Shown here piece by piece: positions 7,444 to 15,612 of a stretch of 38,730 nt of DNA. Where the stretch lies: the NCBI RefSeq assembly GCF_016786325.1, contig NZ_JADWYU010000187.1:1-38730 (forward strand), given 5' to 3'. Positions within the stretch are counted from its first letter, which is position 1; each line of letters begins with the position of its first letter. Origin of the DNA: Frankia nepalensis (lineage in GTDB: Bacteria; Actinomycetota; Actinomycetes; Frankiales; Frankiaceae). A program made the translations under genes and the position numbers. A model generated the notes under the pieces. It saw nothing but the letters and a program-made list of their open reading frames with translations, was not told the origin of the DNA and searched no databases.

Positions 7444-8697
7444 TCAGCGCCTGACCAGCCGGCCGGGCCCCCCGGGGCCGACCCGGACGGCGTCCGCCGG
7501 CGGACGCCGTCCGGGCGGGAACAACGCGAGCACCGACCCGCCGAACCCGCCGCCGACCAGCCGCGCGCCGGCGGCGCCGGCGCCGGTCAGCCGGGCCACC
7601 GTCTCCTCCACCTCCGGCACCGACACCTCGTAGAGGTCACGCAGGCTCGCGTGCGACGCGTCGAGGATCCGCCCGAGCGCGGGCAGGTCGCCGGCGCGCA
7701 GCGCGGCGACCGCCTGGTTCACCCGCTCGTTCTCGTCCAGCACATGGCGGACCCGTCGGCCCAACGGCTCGGGCAGCCGGCCAGGGGCGTCCGGGGGCGC
7801 GTCGCGCAGCGAGGCGACCCCGAGCAGCTCGCGGGCATGAGCGCACTCGGACCGGCGGGTGTTGTAGCCGGAGGCCGCGTTCGTGTGCCGCGCGCCGGAG
7901 TCCACCGTCACCAGCCGCCAGCGGCCCAGGTCCAGGCGCACGGGCTCGATGCCGGCCACCGGCCGGCCAGGGGACCCGGTGTGCCACCGGCCCGGCGGGC
8001 GCGGCACGGCGCGCCCCGCGGGCGGCCGCGCGGTCGCCCCCGGGGGGACGGGCGTGTCCGGCGTCGCCTCGGGCCCGGCCCCCAGGACGCGCATGTCCAG
8101 GCGCAGCGCGTGGCCCGGCTGGCCGAACAGCGACGCCGTCTGGTCCAGCAGCCCGGTGTGCGCACCCACCCAGGTGTTCTCCACCCGGGACAGCAGAGGG
8201 GCGAGCTCGCGCCGGTCCGGCTCGCCGTGCCCGCTGTGCGCCAGCAGCGCGAGGGCGAGGGCCACCTCCAGCGCCGCCGACGACGACAGCCCGGCGCCGC
8301 GCGGCAGCGTGCCGCTGACGGAGAGCCGGGCCGGGCGGATCGGGTAGCCCGCGGCGGTGAGCTCGGCGACGACGCCACGCGCGAACGAGCGCCAGCCTTC
8401 GGCGCGCGCCGGCTCGGCGGGGACGAAGACGTCATGCGAGCCGATGTCGACGGCGTGCACCCGTATCAGGTCGTCCGCCGCCGGCCACACCCGCACGGTG
8501 ACTCCCAGCCCTATCGCGAACGGCAGGCACAGGCCGTCGTTGTAGTCCGTGTGCTCGCCGACCAGGTTGACCCGGCCTGGGGCGAACGCCGCCGCCGTCG
8601 CCGGCCCACGCCCGCGGCGGCGCGCGCCGCGACGCATCCGGGGACGCCTGGCCGGGCCCGCGGGCTCCTCGGACCCGCCAGGCCGCGCCGACTCCAT
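7444..8697 (-). CDS. galK: galactokinase
   Basis: A GHMP-family sugar kinase that phosphorylates galactose at C1 using ATP (Leloir pathway). All three family motifs are present: the galactokinase signature GRVNLVGEHTDYND (about 41-54), the ATP loop GAGLSSSAALEVA (134-146) and the C-terminal GARLVGGGFGG (about 377-387). The catalytic Asp is in GLLDQ (about Asp185). A Pro/Gly/Arg-rich insertion of about 45 residues (about 207-252) is absent from ordinary galactokinases. The frame extends to 8793, but I prefer ATG 8697 because GGAGGT lies eight bases upstream; the extra 32 residues would be low-complexity. No galT or galE is adjacent. The MptB-like gene lies upstream on the same strand, 294 bp away. 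A perfect 34-bp palindrome sits inside the 3' end. Confidence 0.9.
   Translation of the reverse strand: MESARPGGSEEPAGPARRPRMRRGARRRGRGPATAAAFAPGRVNLVGEHTDYNDGLCLPFAIGLGVTVRVWPAADDLIRVHAVDIGSHDVFVPAEPARAEGWRSFARGVVAELTAAGYPIRPARLSVSGTLPRGAGLSSSAALEVALALALLAHSGHGEPDRRELAPLLSRVENTWVGAHTGLLDQTASLFGQPGHALRLDMRVLGAGPEATPDTPVPPGATARPPAGRAVPRPPGRWHTGSPGRPVAGIEPVRLDLGRWRLVTVDSGARHTNAASGYNTRRSECAHARELLGVASLRDAPPDAPGRLPEPLGRRVRHVLDENERVNQAVAALRAGDLPALGRILDASHASLRDLYEVSVPEVEETVARLTGAGAAGARLVGGGFGGSVLALFPPGRRPPADAVRVGPGGPGRLVRR
7482..7515. repeat. perfect 34-bp palindrome inside the 3' end of galK
   Basis: Arms CCCGGACGGCGTCCGCC (7482-7498) and GGCGGACGCCGTCCGGG (7499-7515) are exact reverse complements with no loop base. 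The sequence is translated within galK (GRRPPADAVR). In RNA it would make a very stable hairpin about 40 bases before the stop codon. No U-run follows, so it is not a classical terminator. Confidence 0.85.
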
Positions 8698-8990
8698 CAG
8701 CCCGACCTCCGTCCGCGCGCCCGCCGGTTCACCGGTGCGCCGGCCCGCGCGGCCGTCGGCCCCGGCCGTGCCGCGCGCAAACCCATCCGTCATGTTCAGG
8801 CAACGCCTGACATCGCCGTCACGATCCAGTTGGCCGCCGCGCCGCCGGTGCCGGGCGCGCCCCGCCGCCGGCCGGAGGCCGTGGCTCCTCGTCGGCTCGT
8901 CGGCTTGTCGGCTTGTCGGCTCGTCGGCCGGAGGCCGCGGCCCGTCGTCGCGCGCCGCCGTCCGGTCGGCACGCTACCGGCACCCGCCGA
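8698..8990. other. spacer between the MptB-like gene and galK
   Basis: About 290 bp without a gene if galK starts at 8697. It includes the optional N-terminal extension of galK and, at 8891-8930, five tandem copies of an 8-bp unit GTCGGCTY (the last copy ends CCG). No promoter boxes could be assigned with confidence. Confidence 0.45.
8891..8930. repeat. 8-bp tandem repeat (GTCGGCTY x5)
   Basis: Five head-to-tail copies of GTCGGCTC or GTCGGCTT, the fifth ending CG in place of TY. It lies in the spacer upstream of galK and downstream of the mannosyltransferase gene. Confidence 0.75.
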
Positions 8991-10646
8991 TCAGGCCGGT
9001 TCCTGCTCCGCCTCCCGGCCACGGCGACGCCGCCCGACGACGAGCGCGACGGCGGCGCCCAGCGCGATGCCGACCAGCACCACCGGACCCTCACGCATGA
9101 ACCAGGCCGTCACCGCCGGAGCGCCGACGAACAGCGCCTCGGGATGCGGGACGGACAGGAACGCGCCGACGGCTCCCACCGCGAGAAGTGCCCGCTGGGC
9201 ACGCACCCCCCTGGCCATCGCCAGGGGAATCATGCCCCAGACCAGGTACCACGGGTGCAGCACCGGTCCGAGGAACGCCAGGCACAGCAGCGCCAGCCCA
9301 CAGGTGGTGGGCACGTCACGGGTCCGGATCGTGAGGAGCAGCCAGCCGATCAGCGCCGCGGCGGCCGTCATCCCGCCGGCGCGGGCCAGCCGCAGCGACT
9401 CGCTGCCCTGCAGCGCCGGGCCCGGTTCCCCGGACAGCATGGCGAGCAGGTTCGCGGCCGCGGAGACCGGCGAGTAGAGGTTGAGGCCCAGCGACGGGGC
9501 CGACGAGGCGCGCACCCAGCCGATGCCGTCCGGGACCAGCAGCAGCGACAGGGCCGCCGCCGTCACCGCGACCACCGCCAGGTCACGGCCCGCGACCGAG
9601 AGCACGCGCCGGGCGACCCCGGGCTCGCCGTCGGCGACCAGGTCGGCCCAGCGACGCACCAGTAGCACCATCAGGATCACCGCGGCCGGCCACTTGGTCA
9701 GCGCCGAGGCGGTGAGCAGCGCCAGCCCGACGGCCGTCCGCCCACGCAGCGCGGCCAGCAGACCCGCCGCGGCGAGCGCCATCATCACCGCTTCCAGGTG
9801 CACCGCGCCGATCAGCTGCAGCAGCACGACCGGACCGCCCACCCCGGCGGCCAGCGCCCATGGGCGGCTCGCCGCCGGCACCGCCCGGATCAGGCACCAG
9901 GCCAACACCGCCACGGCGATGGCGACGATGACGCGCAGCACGATCACCGAGAGCACGACATGGCCGTCGGTCAGGCTGGTCACCGCGCGGAACAGCCCCA
10001 GGCCCACCGGCCCATAGGGGGACGGCGTGTCCCGCCAGACCGGGTCGGCGGCCAGCGCCGCGGGGTGCGCGCCGAGCAGCGACGGGCCCGCGGTGTAGGG
10101 GTTCAGGCCCATGGAGGCCATCACGCCCTGGGCGACGTAGCTGTAGACGTCCAGGCTGAGGATCGGCGGCCCTACCAGCGGCGCGGCCGACCAGCTGGTG
10201 ACCAGGACGGCGACGCCGCGCAGCGACAGCTGCCCCTGCTGGCTGCGCCGGCACACCCACCACCAGGCGCCGACGAGCAGCGCCGCGCCGACGAGCAGCA
10301 CGGCCGGCAGCACGGACGGCTCGTTGGTCGCGACCGGGTCGAGCAGCCCGAACCACGTCGTCGGCGGCTTCACCACCGGGCCCTGCGCCAGCCGGCCGCC
10401 GGTGGCGACGACGAGGGTGGTGCCCACCGTGCCCGCGACGCCCGCGACCACCAGCCCGGTGGCGCGCCGCAGCCCGCGCCGGCGCGCCGCCGCGCTCCGC
10501 TGGGGCTCGCCGGACTCGGGGGCGGCGTCACGGGGCTCGGGGACGGCTTCCGCCGGGGCGCCGCCCGCGGACGCCAGGGCCGTGTCGTCCTCCGGGCCGC
10601 CGGGAAGGTCGTCGCGTCCGCCGGTCGCCGGCCTCTCGCTTGTCAT
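8991..10646 (-). CDS. MptB-like polyprenol-phosphomannose-dependent mannosyltransferase
   Basis: A 551-residue polytopic membrane glycosyltransferase (GT-C fold) with about a dozen hydrophobic helices. The loop after the first helices has SLDVYSYVAQG (Asp166), the conserved acidic site, followed by GLNPYTAGP and SPYGP, which are characteristic of the MptB family. These enzymes use polyprenyl-phosphate mannose to extend alpha-1,6-mannan in lipomannan/lipoarabinomannan-type glycolipids on the outer face of the membrane. The frame runs to 10943, but the first ~99 residues are Arg-rich and non-homologous in style, so I take ATG 10646 although its ribosome site is weak (GGCAGG). The N-terminal ~55 residues are acidic and low-complexity before the first helix. 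It is divergent from the MpaB-like gene. MptA/MptB/other GT-C paralogues are hard to tell apart by eye. Confidence 0.85.
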   Translation of the reverse strand: MTSERPATGGRDDLPGGPEDDTALASAGGAPAEAVPEPRDAAPESGEPQRSAAARRRGLRRATGLVVAGVAGTVGTTLVVATGGRLAQGPVVKPPTTWFGLLDPVATNEPSVLPAVLLVGAALLVGAWWWVCRRSQQGQLSLRGVAVLVTSWSAAPLVGPPILSLDVYSYVAQGVMASMGLNPYTAGPSLLGAHPAALAADPVWRDTPSPYGPVGLGLFRAVTSLTDGHVVLSVIVLRVIVAIAVAVLAWCLIRAVPAASRPWALAAGVGGPVVLLQLIGAVHLEAVMMALAAAGLLAALRGRTAVGLALLTASALTKWPAAVILMVLLVRRWADLVADGEPGVARRVLSVAGRDLAVVAVTAAALSLLLVPDGIGWVRASSAPSLGLNLYSPVSAAANLLAMLSGEPGPALQGSESLRLARAGGMTAAAALIGWLLLTIRTRDVPTTCGLALLCLAFLGPVLHPWYLVWGMIPLAMARGVRAQRALLAVGAVGAFLSVPHPEALFVGAPAVTAWFMREGPVVLVGIALGAAVALVVGRRRRGREAEQEPA

Positions 10647-10966
10647 GACGCCGTGAGCCTGCCAGCCGTGCCGCACGGCGAGTCGCCGGCCGGGAATCCG
10701 CCGGATGAACAGCCAGCGGCCATGCGCTACCTCGCGCGGCCGGTTCGGCCGGTCACGGCCGGGCGCCGTGTCCGGACGGCAGGTCGCTGGCCGGGCACGG
10801 ACGGCGGTCATCCGCATGATCACAGCGACGGCCGCCACGAACAGGAATTGGGCTTCCGGAGTTTCGCCTACCCTACGTACGGAGCTCCCCACGCCAGCTG
10901 GGCGCCTTCCAAGGTCCCAGGAGCGCGGCGCGGAGTCCGGCACGCCCGACGGAGAACGGAGGCACG
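10647..10966. other. divergent spacer between mannosyltransferase and MpaB-like gene
   Basis: 320 bp that must hold promoters for both neighbours. It is less GC-rich around 10840-10890 (GGAGTTTCGCCTACCCTACG), the likeliest promoter zone, but I cannot define boxes with confidence. GGAGG stands five bases before the GTG of the plus-strand gene. Confidence 0.4.
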
Positions 10967-11959
10967 GTGACGACGACGGCCTCGACCGCCACGGAGACCT
11001 CAGGGCTCCCGTCCTCCAGGAACCCTCTTCCCTTCAGCCGTCCGCCCTCCGACTCCCCGGACAGCCCTCGTCCCACGGAGATCAACCCCGCCGAGTCCGA
11101 CGTCGCCGAGTCCGACACGGCCGGGTTCGACACCGCCAGGTTCGACACCGCCAGGTTCGACGCACGGGACTACCTGCCAGGCGCTGGCGCCTTCCTCGCC
11201 GGGTTCGCCAACGTCGTCATGCAGCTGAGCTGGGCACCCATCGGCCACGGCGTGGTGGAGAGCCGGGTGACGGGCGGGCAGCTGACCCGTCATCCGTACA
11301 AGCGGACGCGCACGACGTTCACCTACATCGCCGTGGCCATGCTGGGCACCGACGAGGAGCGGGCGCGCTACCGGGCCGCGGTGACCGCCGCGCACCGGCG
11401 GGTCCAGTCCACCGCCGCGAGCCCCGTCCGCTACCACGCGATGCGGCCGGACCTGCAGCTGTGGGTCGCGGCCTGCATGTACTGGGGAGCGGCCGACGTC
11501 TACACCCGGCTGTACGGGCCGATGGAGCCGACGGCCGCGGACGCCTTCTACCGGCACGCCGCCCGGTTCGGCACGACGCTGCAGGTGCGCCCTGAGATGT
11601 GGCCAGCGGACCGGGCCGCGTTCGACCTGTACTGGGAGGCGGCGCTGGAGCGGGTCGCGGTCGACCCGACCGTGCGCGCCTACCTGCACGACCTGGTGAC
11701 CCGCCGCTCGCTGCGCTTCCCGTTCCACCTGGGCCCGGCCGGCCCGCTGGTGTTCGTGACGACCGGGTTCCTGCCCCCGCGGTTTCGCGAGGAGCTGGGG
11801 CTGGCCTGGTCGGCGGCCGACCAGGCGCGGTTCGACCGGCTGCTGCGCCGGACCGGCTCTGCTCTGCGCCGCCTGCCCCGGTGGGCGCGGCTCTTTCCTT
11901 ACAACCTGGTGCTCGCGGACATGCGCCTGCGCCGCCGGCTGGGCCAGCGGCTGGTCTGA
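10967..11959 (+). CDS. MpaB/DUF2236 family oxygenase (latex-clearing-protein-like)
   Basis: A 330-residue DUF2236 protein, the family of heme-containing oxygenases related to Lcp (rubber oxygenase) and MpaB'. The helical core runs from about residue 75 to 310. RTTFT (115-119) matches the Arg-x3-Thr spacing seen around the heme in Lcp, and His143 lies about where the proximal His is expected; this mapping is my inference. The start is GTG 10967 with GGAGG five bases upstream. The N-terminal 68 residues are low-complexity and include five 15-bp repeats (A-x-x-D-x units). There is no clear signal peptide. It converges with the DHA2 exporter. Substrate unknown. Confidence 0.82.
   Translation: MTTTASTATETSGLPSSRNPLPFSRPPSDSPDSPRPTEINPAESDVAESDTAGFDTARFDTARFDARDYLPGAGAFLAGFANVVMQLSWAPIGHGVVESRVTGGQLTRHPYKRTRTTFTYIAVAMLGTDEERARYRAAVTAAHRRVQSTAASPVRYHAMRPDLQLWVAACMYWGAADVYTRLYGPMEPTAADAFYRHAARFGTTLQVRPEMWPADRAAFDLYWEAALERVAVDPTVRAYLHDLVTRRSLRFPFHLGPAGPLVFVTTGFLPPRFREELGLAWSAADQARFDRLLRRTGSALRRLPRWARLFPYNLVLADMRLRRRLGQRLV
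11090..11164 (+). repeat. 15-bp coding repeat (x5) in the MpaB-like gene
   Basis: Five in-frame 15-bp units encode A-E-S-D-V, A-E-S-D-T, A-G-F-D-T, A-R-F-D-T and A-R-F-D-A. The two middle units at 11124-11153 are identical (GGTTCGACACCGCCA). Because the unit is a multiple of three, copy-number change would keep the frame. The pattern is not the canonical A(D/N)LXX pentapeptide repeat. Confidence 0.8.
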
Positions 11960-11982
11960 CCTCCCCAGCCGCTGGCCCTACC

Positions 11983-12054
11983 CGCGCTCAGCCGACTACC
12001 TGAGCTCAGCCCACTACCGCGCTCAGCCGACCAACCTCGCTCAGCCGACGTGGA
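11983..12054. repeat. 18-bp tandem repeat (x4) spanning the MFS stop codon
   Basis: Four 18-bp units share GCTCAGCC(G/C)AC followed by TACC, TACC, AACC and GTGG at 11983-12000, 12001-12018, 12019-12036 and 12037-12054. The last unit contains the TGA of the exporter gene (minus strand, 12041-12043), so each further unit repeats a stop-like TGAGC. It fills the space between two convergent genes. Confidence 0.8.
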
Positions 12055-13618
12055 CGGGGGCGCCGGTCGCGGCCACGTCCGACTTCTTCGCCCTGACCAG
12101 GATGAGGACGACGACCAGCGCGACCGCCATGAGCCCCGCGCTCCAGGCGAACGAGACGGTGTAGCCCTCGATCTGGGACTGTGCCTCGGCGGCGGGGCCG
12201 AAGCCGTGGTCGCCCAGGTAGTTCGTCACGACCGTCGCGTACACGGTGTTGAGCAGCGCGATGCCCAGCGAGCCGCCCACCTGCTGGGTGGTGTTCGCCA
12301 GCGCGCTCGCGACACCGGCGTCGTGCTCCGCCACGCCGATCAGCGACACGCTCGACATCGGCACGAACGCCAGGCCCATGCCAAAGCTGATCAGGATCTC
12401 CGCCGGCAGGACGTGCGAGGCATAGCCGGTGTCCAGCCCGACCTGGGTGAGCAGCAGCAGGCCGACCACGGCGAGCGCGCTGCCGACGACCATGAGCAGC
12501 TTCGGGCCGAAACGCGGCAGCAGCTGGCTCGCCATCCCCGCACCGACCACGATCCCCGCGCTGAACGGCAGGAAGGCGAACCCGCTGCGCAGCGCGCTGT
12601 AGTGCAGCGTCTGCTGGAAGTAGAACGTCATGAACAGGAACATCGCCAGCAGGGCCGCGCCGAAGAACAACGAGGAGAGGAACGCGCCGCCGCGGTTGCG
12701 ATCGAGCACCACGCGCATCGGCAGCAGCGGCGCCTTCGTGCGCAGCTCGATCACGACGAACGCCACGACCAGCACCACCGCCGCCACCAGCAGCGAGACG
12801 GTGACGGGAGCGCCCCAGCCGTCGTCGGCCGCCCGGGTGAACCCGTACACCAGGGCGACCAGACCGAGGGTGATCGTTGCCGCGCCCGGGATGTCGTAGC
12901 TCGGCTTGCCCTCGGCGCGGCTCTCGCGCACGACCGAGATCGCGGCGACCGCCGTGACCAGCGCGATCGGCACGTTGACGAACAGGCACCAGCGCCAGGA
13001 CGCGTACTCCGTGAGCAGGCCGCCGACGATCAGGCCGATCGCGGCGCCGCCGCCGGAGATGCCGCCGTAGACGCCGAACGCGCGGGCGCGCTCCTTGCCG
13101 TCGGTGAACGTGACCGTGATGAGCGAGAGCGCGGCCGGCGCGAGCACCGCGGCGCAGGCGCCCTGCAGCGCGCGGGCGGCGAACAGCCCCTCGGCGTTCG
13201 GGGTGAACCCGCCGAGCGCCGAGGCGCCGGCGAAGCCGACCAGGCCCCAGATGAACGCCCGCTTGCGCCCGGCGAAGTCGGCGATCCGCCCACCGAGAAG
13301 CAGCAGACCGCCGAAGGCGAGCGTGTAGGCGGTCATGACCCACTGCCGGTCGGCGGTGGAGATGTCCAGCGCGGCCTGCGCGTGCGGGAGCGCGAGCGTC
13401 ACGATCGAGCCGTCGAGCACGACCATGAGCTGGGCGACGGCGATGACGGCGAGCGCGAGCCAGCGGCGCGGGTCGGGCTCGGTGTCCGTCCCGTGTGCCC
13501 GCGCCTCGCCGGTCGATGGCGGCGCGGTGGCCGCCCCGGACTGGGCCGGAATCATCGCCGCGGCGCTCCCCTGGTCGCCAGCGTCGTCCGACGGTGTGAC
13601 GTCGGTGGTTGTGGTCAC
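12041..13618 (-). CDS. DHA2-family (EmrB/QacA) MFS multidrug exporter
   Basis: A 525-residue proton-driven efflux pump with about 14 membrane helices, the length typical of DHA2. Visible motifs are the first-helix motif LDGSIVTLALPHAQAAL, motif A GGRIADFAGRKRAF, and a motif C-like GGISGGGAAIGLIVGG in helix 5 followed by WRWCLFVNVP. The N-terminal ~45 residues are polar and probably cytosolic. The start is GTG 13618 with GGAG five bases upstream. It is divergent from a MarR regulator 373 bp away, the usual arrangement for a MarR-controlled drug exporter. Substrates cannot be read from the sequence. The stop codon is inside an 18-bp tandem repeat. Confidence 0.93.
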   Translation of the reverse strand: MTTTTDVTPSDDAGDQGSAAAMIPAQSGAATAPPSTGEARAHGTDTEPDPRRWLALAVIAVAQLMVVLDGSIVTLALPHAQAALDISTADRQWVMTAYTLAFGGLLLLGGRIADFAGRKRAFIWGLVGFAGASALGGFTPNAEGLFAARALQGACAAVLAPAALSLITVTFTDGKERARAFGVYGGISGGGAAIGLIVGGLLTEYASWRWCLFVNVPIALVTAVAAISVVRESRAEGKPSYDIPGAATITLGLVALVYGFTRAADDGWGAPVTVSLLVAAVVLVVAFVVIELRTKAPLLPMRVVLDRNRGGAFLSSLFFGAALLAMFLFMTFYFQQTLHYSALRSGFAFLPFSAGIVVGAGMASQLLPRFGPKLLMVVGSALAVVGLLLLTQVGLDTGYASHVLPAEILISFGMGLAFVPMSSVSLIGVAEHDAGVASALANTTQQVGGSLGIALLNTVYATVVTNYLGDHGFGPAAEAQSQIEGYTVSFAWSAGLMAVALVVVLILVRAKKSDVAATGAPVHVG

Positions 13619-13991
13619 TGTGTCTCCGTGTCTTCGTCTCTGGGGAGGCTCCGGAGGCGCGCGGAAGAGCTTCGTCGCGTCTTCTCGGCCGGGGCGGGGG
13701 CTCTCGCGGATCGGGACCTCGACCCGCGGGCGACCCGTTGGGGCCGTCTCGGCCGCGGGCCCGCGGCCGCGCGGCGTACCCGCGGCCGTGGCCCGTGGCG
13801 TCTCGGGCTGGCGCGCGCGTCAGCCGGCCGGCGCGCGACACCGAGTCCTGGAATGCCGCCGTGGACATCGGGGGTTGTCAATGGTCGGAGGCGGACGCCG
13901 GGTCATGGGCCGCCGACCGCCGTCGGGTCAGGGAGGCAGTTAGTTCACCTCCAGATAGTACGGCATCGAACTGAAGTGGCATCGAACTACC
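13619..13991. other. divergent control region between the MFS exporter and marR
   Basis: 373 bp without a gene. The part next to the exporter is very GC-rich. The part next to marR (13935-14005) is less so and carries repeated half-sites, described separately, which probably include the marR promoter and operator. Confidence 0.5.
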
Positions 13992-14001
13992 GTGATCAAC
14001 T
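13962..14001. promoter_or_regulatory. three spaced half-sites, probable MarR operator
   Basis: ATCGAACT occurs at 13965-13972 and 13981-13988 (each within an 11-bp direct repeat GGCATCGAACT), and a variant ATCAACT at 13995-14001. Start-to-start spacings are 16 and 14 bp. An outlying TAGTTC (13941-13946) is inverted relative to GAACTA (13985-13990). The cluster overlaps the start of marR, where an autoregulatory operator would be expected. Regulation is inferred. Confidence 0.45.
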
Positions 14002-14684
14002 ACACTCATGTCATGAACGGCCGCACCCACGGCGCCGCCCCGGCCCCCCACACGGACGACGTCCCTGACAGCGGCGACGCGCTGACCATTGGGGGCGCGG
14101 CCGTCGGCGCCGTGGCTGGCGACGACATGGCCACCCCGGACGACGAGCCGCAGCTCACCGACTTCTGCCTGGTCCCGACGGGCACCGCGTCCGAAGACGG
14201 ACCGGATCCGGTCGACGAGCTCATCGAGGGCTGGCGCCGGGAACGCCCGGATATCGACCTCGGTGCCCTCAGCTGCTTCGCCCGGATGAAGTGGCTGACC
14301 AAGAACCTCGCGACGACCGGCGAGCAGGTGCTCCGCCGACACGGTCTGAACCCCGGCGAGTTCGACGTGCTCGCGGCGCTGCGCCGCTCCGGGCCGCTGT
14401 GCACGCTCATCCCGTCACAGCTGTCGGCGCTGCTGATGATGTCACGCGCCGGCATCACCAACCGGCTGGACCGGCTGGAGGCCTCAGGCCTGGTCGAGCG
14501 CACCCTCGACCCCGCCGACCGGCGCAGCTTCCGCATCCGGCTCACCGACAAGGGCCGCGCCGTCATCGACGCCGCGATCACCGAACACGCCCAGATCATC
14601 AACCGGTTCAGCGCCGTGCTGACCGCCGAGCAGCGCGCCAGCCTCGACGACATGTTGCGGACGCTGCTGCGCGCCTTCCCGTAG
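13992..14684 (+). CDS. MarR-family transcriptional regulator
   Basis: A 230-residue MarR regulator. The winged HTH spans about 118-190: the recognition part reads PSQLSALLMMSRAGITNRLDRLEASGLVER and the wing has DPADRRSFRIRLTDKG. The N-terminal ~75 residues are a low-complexity extension that most MarR proteins lack. The start is uncertain: GTG 13992, ATG 14013 (residue 8) and ATG 14127 (residue 46) are all possible and none has a good ribosome site; a leaderless message is possible. It is divergent from the DHA2 exporter and only 10 bp upstream of the SDR, so it probably controls both, responding to a small phenolic or drug-like ligand (inference). Confidence 0.9.
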   Translation: MINYTHVMNGRTHGAAPAPHTDDVPDSGDALTIGGAAVGAVAGDDMATPDDEPQLTDFCLVPTGTASEDGPDPVDELIEGWRRERPDIDLGALSCFARMKWLTKNLATTGEQVLRRHGLNPGEFDVLAALRRSGPLCTLIPSQLSALLMMSRAGITNRLDRLEASGLVERTLDPADRRSFRIRLTDKGRAVIDAAITEHAQIINRFSAVLTAEQRASLDDMLRTLLRAFP

Positions 14685-14694
14685 GGTGCCGCGC

Positions 14695-15462
14695 ATGGGC
14701 GAGCGACTGGACGGCACGGTGGCGCTGGTGACCGGCGCGAGCAGCGGCATCGGCGAGGCGGCGGCCCGCGAGCTCGCGCGCCAGGGGGCCGCCGTGGCGC
14801 TCGTGGCCCGGCGCAAGGACCGGCTCGACGCGCTCGCCGCCGAGATCACCGCCGCCGGCGCCGCGGCCATCACGGTCGAGGCCGACGTCACCGACCAGGC
14901 GCTGGCGGTCGCCGCCGTCGAGCGGACCGTCGCCGAGCTCGGCCGGCTCGACACGGTGGTCAACAACGCCGGCGTGATGCTGCTCGGCCCCATCCTCGGC
15001 GCGCCCACCGAGGAATGGGACCGGATGGTCCGGCTGAACGTGCAGGGCCTGCTCTACGTCGCCCACGCCGCGCTGCCCCACCTGGTCGAGGCCGCCGCCG
15101 GCGAGCCGCGGCGGGTCGCCGACCTGGTCAACATCAGCTCGGTGGCCGGCCGGCGGGCGGCGGCGTTCTCCGGGGTCTACAACCTGACCAAGCACGGGGT
15201 GAACGCCTTCACCGAATCACTGCGTCAGGAGGTCACCGAGCGCCACGTGCGGATCTCGGTCGTCGAGCCGGGCGCCGTCGAGACGGAGCTCGCCGACCAC
15301 CTGCGCCCGGAGATCCGCGAGGTGTCGCGGCAGCGGTTCGCGAACGTGGAGATGCTGCACGCCCAGGACATCGCCGACGCGATCGCCTACATCGTCACCC
15401 GCCCGCGCCGCGCGGCCATCAACGAGATCCTCATCCGCCCCACCAACCAGCCCGGCCCCTGA
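14695..15462 (+). CDS. SDR-family NAD(P)-dependent oxidoreductase
   Basis: A 255-residue classical short-chain dehydrogenase/reductase. The cofactor motif TGASSGIG is at 13-20, NNAG at 90-93, the catalytic Ser in VNISSVAG (about 148), and YNLTK gives Tyr162 and Lys166. ARRKDR after the second strand has basic residues that favour NADP(H). I chose ATG 14695 over the in-frame GTG 14686 because AGGG stands at a suitable distance before it. The gene follows marR by 10 bp and is likely co-transcribed. Substrate unknown; related enzymes reduce ketones or oxidise alcohols. Confidence 0.92.
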   Translation: MGERLDGTVALVTGASSGIGEAAARELARQGAAVALVARRKDRLDALAAEITAAGAAAITVEADVTDQALAVAAVERTVAELGRLDTVVNNAGVMLLGPILGAPTEEWDRMVRLNVQGLLYVAHAALPHLVEAAAGEPRRVADLVNISSVAGRRAAAFSGVYNLTKHGVNAFTESLRQEVTERHVRISVVEPGAVETELADHLRPEIREVSRQRFANVEMLHAQDIADAIAYIVTRPRRAAINEILIRPTNQPGP

Positions 15463-15573
15463 GACGGTCCACCGGACGTCCAGAAGAAGCCGCCGGTAGG
15501 GACTCCCCCCGTCGCCCCGCCCACCAGGCCGGGCGACCGTCAGCGTCGTTGATCAGCCCATTATTCTCTCCAG

Positions 15574-15612
15574 GTATATACGCGAAGTATACTCTGAGGG
15601 TATTCTCCCTTC
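15574..15612 (+). promoter_or_regulatory. padR promoter with overlapping operator
   Basis: A -10-like TATACT (15588-15593) lies about 20 bp before the padR start. It overlaps a dyad with arms GTATA (15574-15578) and TATAC (15588-15592), the only AT-rich palindrome nearby. TATTCTC also occurs twice around it (15562-15568 and 15601-15607). This is a good place for autorepression by PadR. No clear -35 was found. Confidence 0.45.

Noticed and set aside
7482-7515. The 34-bp palindrome as a Rho-independent terminator of galK
   Set aside because: It lies inside the coding sequence, before the stop codon, and has no T-run after it.
11090-11164. Pentapeptide-repeat protein domain in the MpaB-like gene
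   Set aside because: Only five units, and they do not follow the A(D/N)LXX pattern needed for the right-handed beta helix.
12006-13868. Long alternative minus-strand frame over the MFS gene
   Set aside because: Arg-rich and domain-free; the other frame gives a clear DHA2 transporter with membrane helices.
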